In this document: positions 15,759 to 16,653 of the stretch, piece by piece
Layout: each line of letters begins with the position of its first letter
Numbering within the stretch: position 1 is the first letter of the stretch
Source of the DNA: an uncultured Lachnospiraceae bacterium
GTDB taxonomy: Bacteria; Bacillota_A; Clostridia; Lachnospirales; Lachnospiraceae
Assembly: GCA_910577835.1 (NCBI GenBank)
Contig: CAJTOU010000057.1
Coordinates: forward strand, 1-16,653
Direction: 5' to 3'
Length of the DNA stretch: 16,653 nucleotides
The notes under the pieces: model-generated
What the model was told of the DNA's origin: nothing
Database searches by the model: none
The model's input: the letters and a program-made list of their open reading frames with translations, nothing else
Made by a program: the position numbers and the translations under genes

Positions 15759-15977
15759 TCATCCCTCCTTGTCAGTGTCACATGATGCCATAGAACCAGC
15801 TTTATATCCACTCATTTCGGTCTGTAAACTAACCAAAATCGGGCGGTATTTTTCCCGGAAAATTGTATCAATCTGACCGTACTCCTCTGCCGTCATTGCC
15901 CCCTGTTCCATGAGGGATTTCGCTATGTTCATGGTGGCGTGGTACATTTTTTCATTCCGGAACTGCTCCTCACTCAT
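15759..15977 (-). CDS. Small SHOCT-like protein coupled to the recombinases
   Basis: A 72-residue protein starting MSEEQFRNEKMYHATMNIAKS, with LMEQGAMTAEEYGQIDTIF near residues 22-40. The pattern 'hydrophobic-x-x-G-x-(I/M)-(T/S)-x-EEY-x-x-hydrophobic' is that of SHOCT-type short C-terminal oligomerisation domains, and similar small proteins accompany recombinase cassettes in clostridial prophages. The ATG at 15977 has GGAGGT 7 bases upstream and overlaps the end of the HTH gene by 8 bases. The stop is one base before the ATG of the next recombinase, so translation is probably coupled on both sides. A longer frame extends upstream to 16136 but lies inside the HTH gene and is not needed. Function unknown; a role in recombination control is inferred only from position. 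Confidence 0.75.
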   Translation of the reverse strand: MSEEQFRNEKMYHATMNIAKSLMEQGAMTAEEYGQIDTIFREKYRPILVSLQTEMSGYKAGSMASCDTDKEG

Positions 15978-16392
15978 CTGTGCCACCTCCGAACCTGTCA
16001 GCCACATAACACGCATGGCAGCAGTATTTCCTGCCGGCATTGCCGTAGGCCGTGAACGGCTTTTTGCAGTAAGCGCACACGAATTCATAACGTGCCTTCC
16101 GCTCCACCTGTTCCGGATGACTGTTCCACCACGCATTCCTGCATTTATCGGAACAGAACCGCTTAACCTTCCGTCCCGGATTCTGTTTCACCTCCGCCCC
16201 ACAGCACGGGCAGATACCCTTATCCCCATCCGCAGACGGCACTGCTGCTTTTATTTTCCCCGCACTCAGTCCCTTCCTCTGGCAGAATGATTTTACTGTG
16301 TTCTCTGAAATGCCAAGTTCCTGCGCAATCTTCATATATCCATAGCCAGCGGCCCTCATCTGCCGTATCCGGTCTTTTTGCCTGTCAGTCAT
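15970..16392 (-). CDS. HTH and double zinc-finger DNA-binding protein of the recombinase operon
   Basis: A 140-residue protein that often carries the label 'sigma-70-like' in clostridial elements. Residues 5-40 form an HTH of the sigma region 4/transposase type: RIRQMRAAGYGYMKIAQELG then SENTVKSFCQRKGLS. Two cysteine clusters follow: Cys61/Cys64 with Cys80/Cys84, and Cys106/Cys109 with Cys124 or Cys125 and Cys128; in each, the block (R-F/Y-C-x-x-x-C) resembles treble-clef zinc fingers. It lacks the core-binding regions of a real sigma factor, so it is more likely a DNA-binding regulator. AGGAGG lies about 8 bases before the ATG. It follows a strong terminator, so it should start its own transcript, but I could not find a convincing -35 element. 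It is the first gene of the recombinase operon. Confidence 0.8.
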   Translation of the reverse strand: MTDRQKDRIRQMRAAGYGYMKIAQELGISENTVKSFCQRKGLSAGKIKAAVPSADGDKGICPCCGAEVKQNPGRKVKRFCSDKCRNAWWNSHPEQVERKARYEFVCAYCKKPFTAYGNAGRKYCCHACYVADRFGGGTDE

Positions 16393-16448
16393 AAAAACGC
16401 CTCCTCACTATACGGAGATTTGAACCGCAGTTCGGCGGGGTGTTTTCA

Positions 16449-16496
16449 CAAAAAAATAACGCCTGCAGGAATCCCAAAAGGAACTCCTGCAGGCGT
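16449..16496 (-). terminator. Strong rho-independent terminator after the lysin gene
   Basis: ACGCCTGCAGGA (16459-16470) pairs perfectly over 12 bases with TCCTGCAGGCGT (16485-16496). On the minus strand the stem is followed by TATTTTTTTG. It begins 8 bases after the lysin stop codon and separates the phage lysis transcript from the recombinase operon. Confidence 0.92.
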
Positions 16497-16504
16497 CAGA
16501 CCAT

Positions 16505-16653
16505 TTATACCCTCTTTGCGTAATCCAGCGAAATCCATCCGTCTCTCTTTTCCTGGTAGGATTTCAGCAATCCCCACCTGGATGCGCCTTCGCCGTCTGC
16601 CTCCTCCACTATCGTGAAAGTGCCGGCTCCCGTATATTTCCCAGTCTTTGCAT
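16505..16653 (-). CDS. C-terminal end of a phage cell-wall lysin (SH3-like domain), partial
   Basis: Reading on the minus strand from the window edge (first full codon at 16651), 48 residues precede a TAA stop: TGKYTGAGTFTIVEEADGEG, then RWGLLKSYQ and the ending GWISLDYAKRV. The block 'T-G-x-Y-T-x-x-G-x-F-T-I-V-E-(E/A)-x-x-G-x-G-(A/S)-x-x-W-G-x-L-K-S-...-GWI-(S)-LDY' is the C-terminal SH3-like wall-binding domain seen in N-acetylmuramoyl-L-alanine amidase or GH25 lysozyme type endolysins of clostridial phages. The catalytic domain lies beyond the window, so the enzyme class is not known. Its presence is the main reason to call the inserted DNA a prophage rather than a conjugative element. A terminator follows immediately. 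Confidence 0.8.
   Translation of the reverse strand, partial: AKTGKYTGAGTFTIVEEADGEGASRWGLLKSYQEKRDGWISLDYAKRV

Noticed and set aside
12692..15793. Many long open frames on both strands inside the two recombinase genes
   Set aside because: They are by-products of GC-rich codon use; none shows motifs or ribosome sites and all lie inside well-supported genes.
15978..16136. Upstream extension of the SHOCT-like gene
   Set aside because: It lies within the HTH gene in another frame; the internal ATG at 15977 has a strong ribosome site and gives a family-like N-terminus.
11541..16653. Integrative conjugative element instead of prophage
   Set aside because: The lysin C-terminus and neighbouring gene style favour a phage, and no conjugation gene is visible; but most of the element is outside the window, so this is a preference and not proof.

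Overview
The window is a chromosomal segment of a motile, low-GC Gram-positive bacterium, most likely a Lachnospiraceae-type Clostridium relative (Roseburia/Agathobacter-like). This rests on CodY beside a flagellar operon, the Firmicute order dprA-topA-codY-flgB, strong AGGAGG ribosome sites and the style of the phage genes. The genus is inference. Every gene I support is on the minus strand, so the biological reading order runs from high to low coordinates.

Region 1 (16653 down to about 11530) is the end of an integrated element, most likely a prophage. It holds the C-terminal SH3-like end of a cell-wall lysin, a strong terminator, then a tightly coupled operon: HTH/zinc-finger protein, SHOCT-like small protein, and two large serine recombinases. 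A second strong terminator follows. Next come an AT-rich gene for a membrane-anchored protein with a C-terminal Big_2-like fold, and about 280 bp of non-coding DNA with short direct repeats that leads to the attachment junction.

Region 2 (about 11530 to 7767) is host DNA again: the 3' part of comM/yifB, cut at its conserved Met-Asn-Pro-Cys motif, then dprA and topA. The phage therefore sits in a transformation-associated operon. Precise excision could restore comM, as in known 'active lysogeny' at other competence genes; this is inference.

Region 3 (7766 to 1) has codY with its own sigma-A type promoter and two overlapping CodY-box-like sites upstream. A second sigma-A type promoter then precedes the flagellar operon flgB-flgC-fliE-fliF-fliG-fliH-fliI-fliJ, which encodes the proximal rod, basal-body MS-ring, switch and export ATPase module. 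The fliI-fliJ gap is a degenerate tandem repeat of ribosome-binding-site-like units. The window ends just after fliJ, where one more gene may start.

Base composition falls into three classes: host genes moderately AT-rich, the recombinase operon clearly GC-richer, and the Big_2-like gene strongly AT-rich. I saw no tRNA, rRNA, CRISPR array or insertion sequence.
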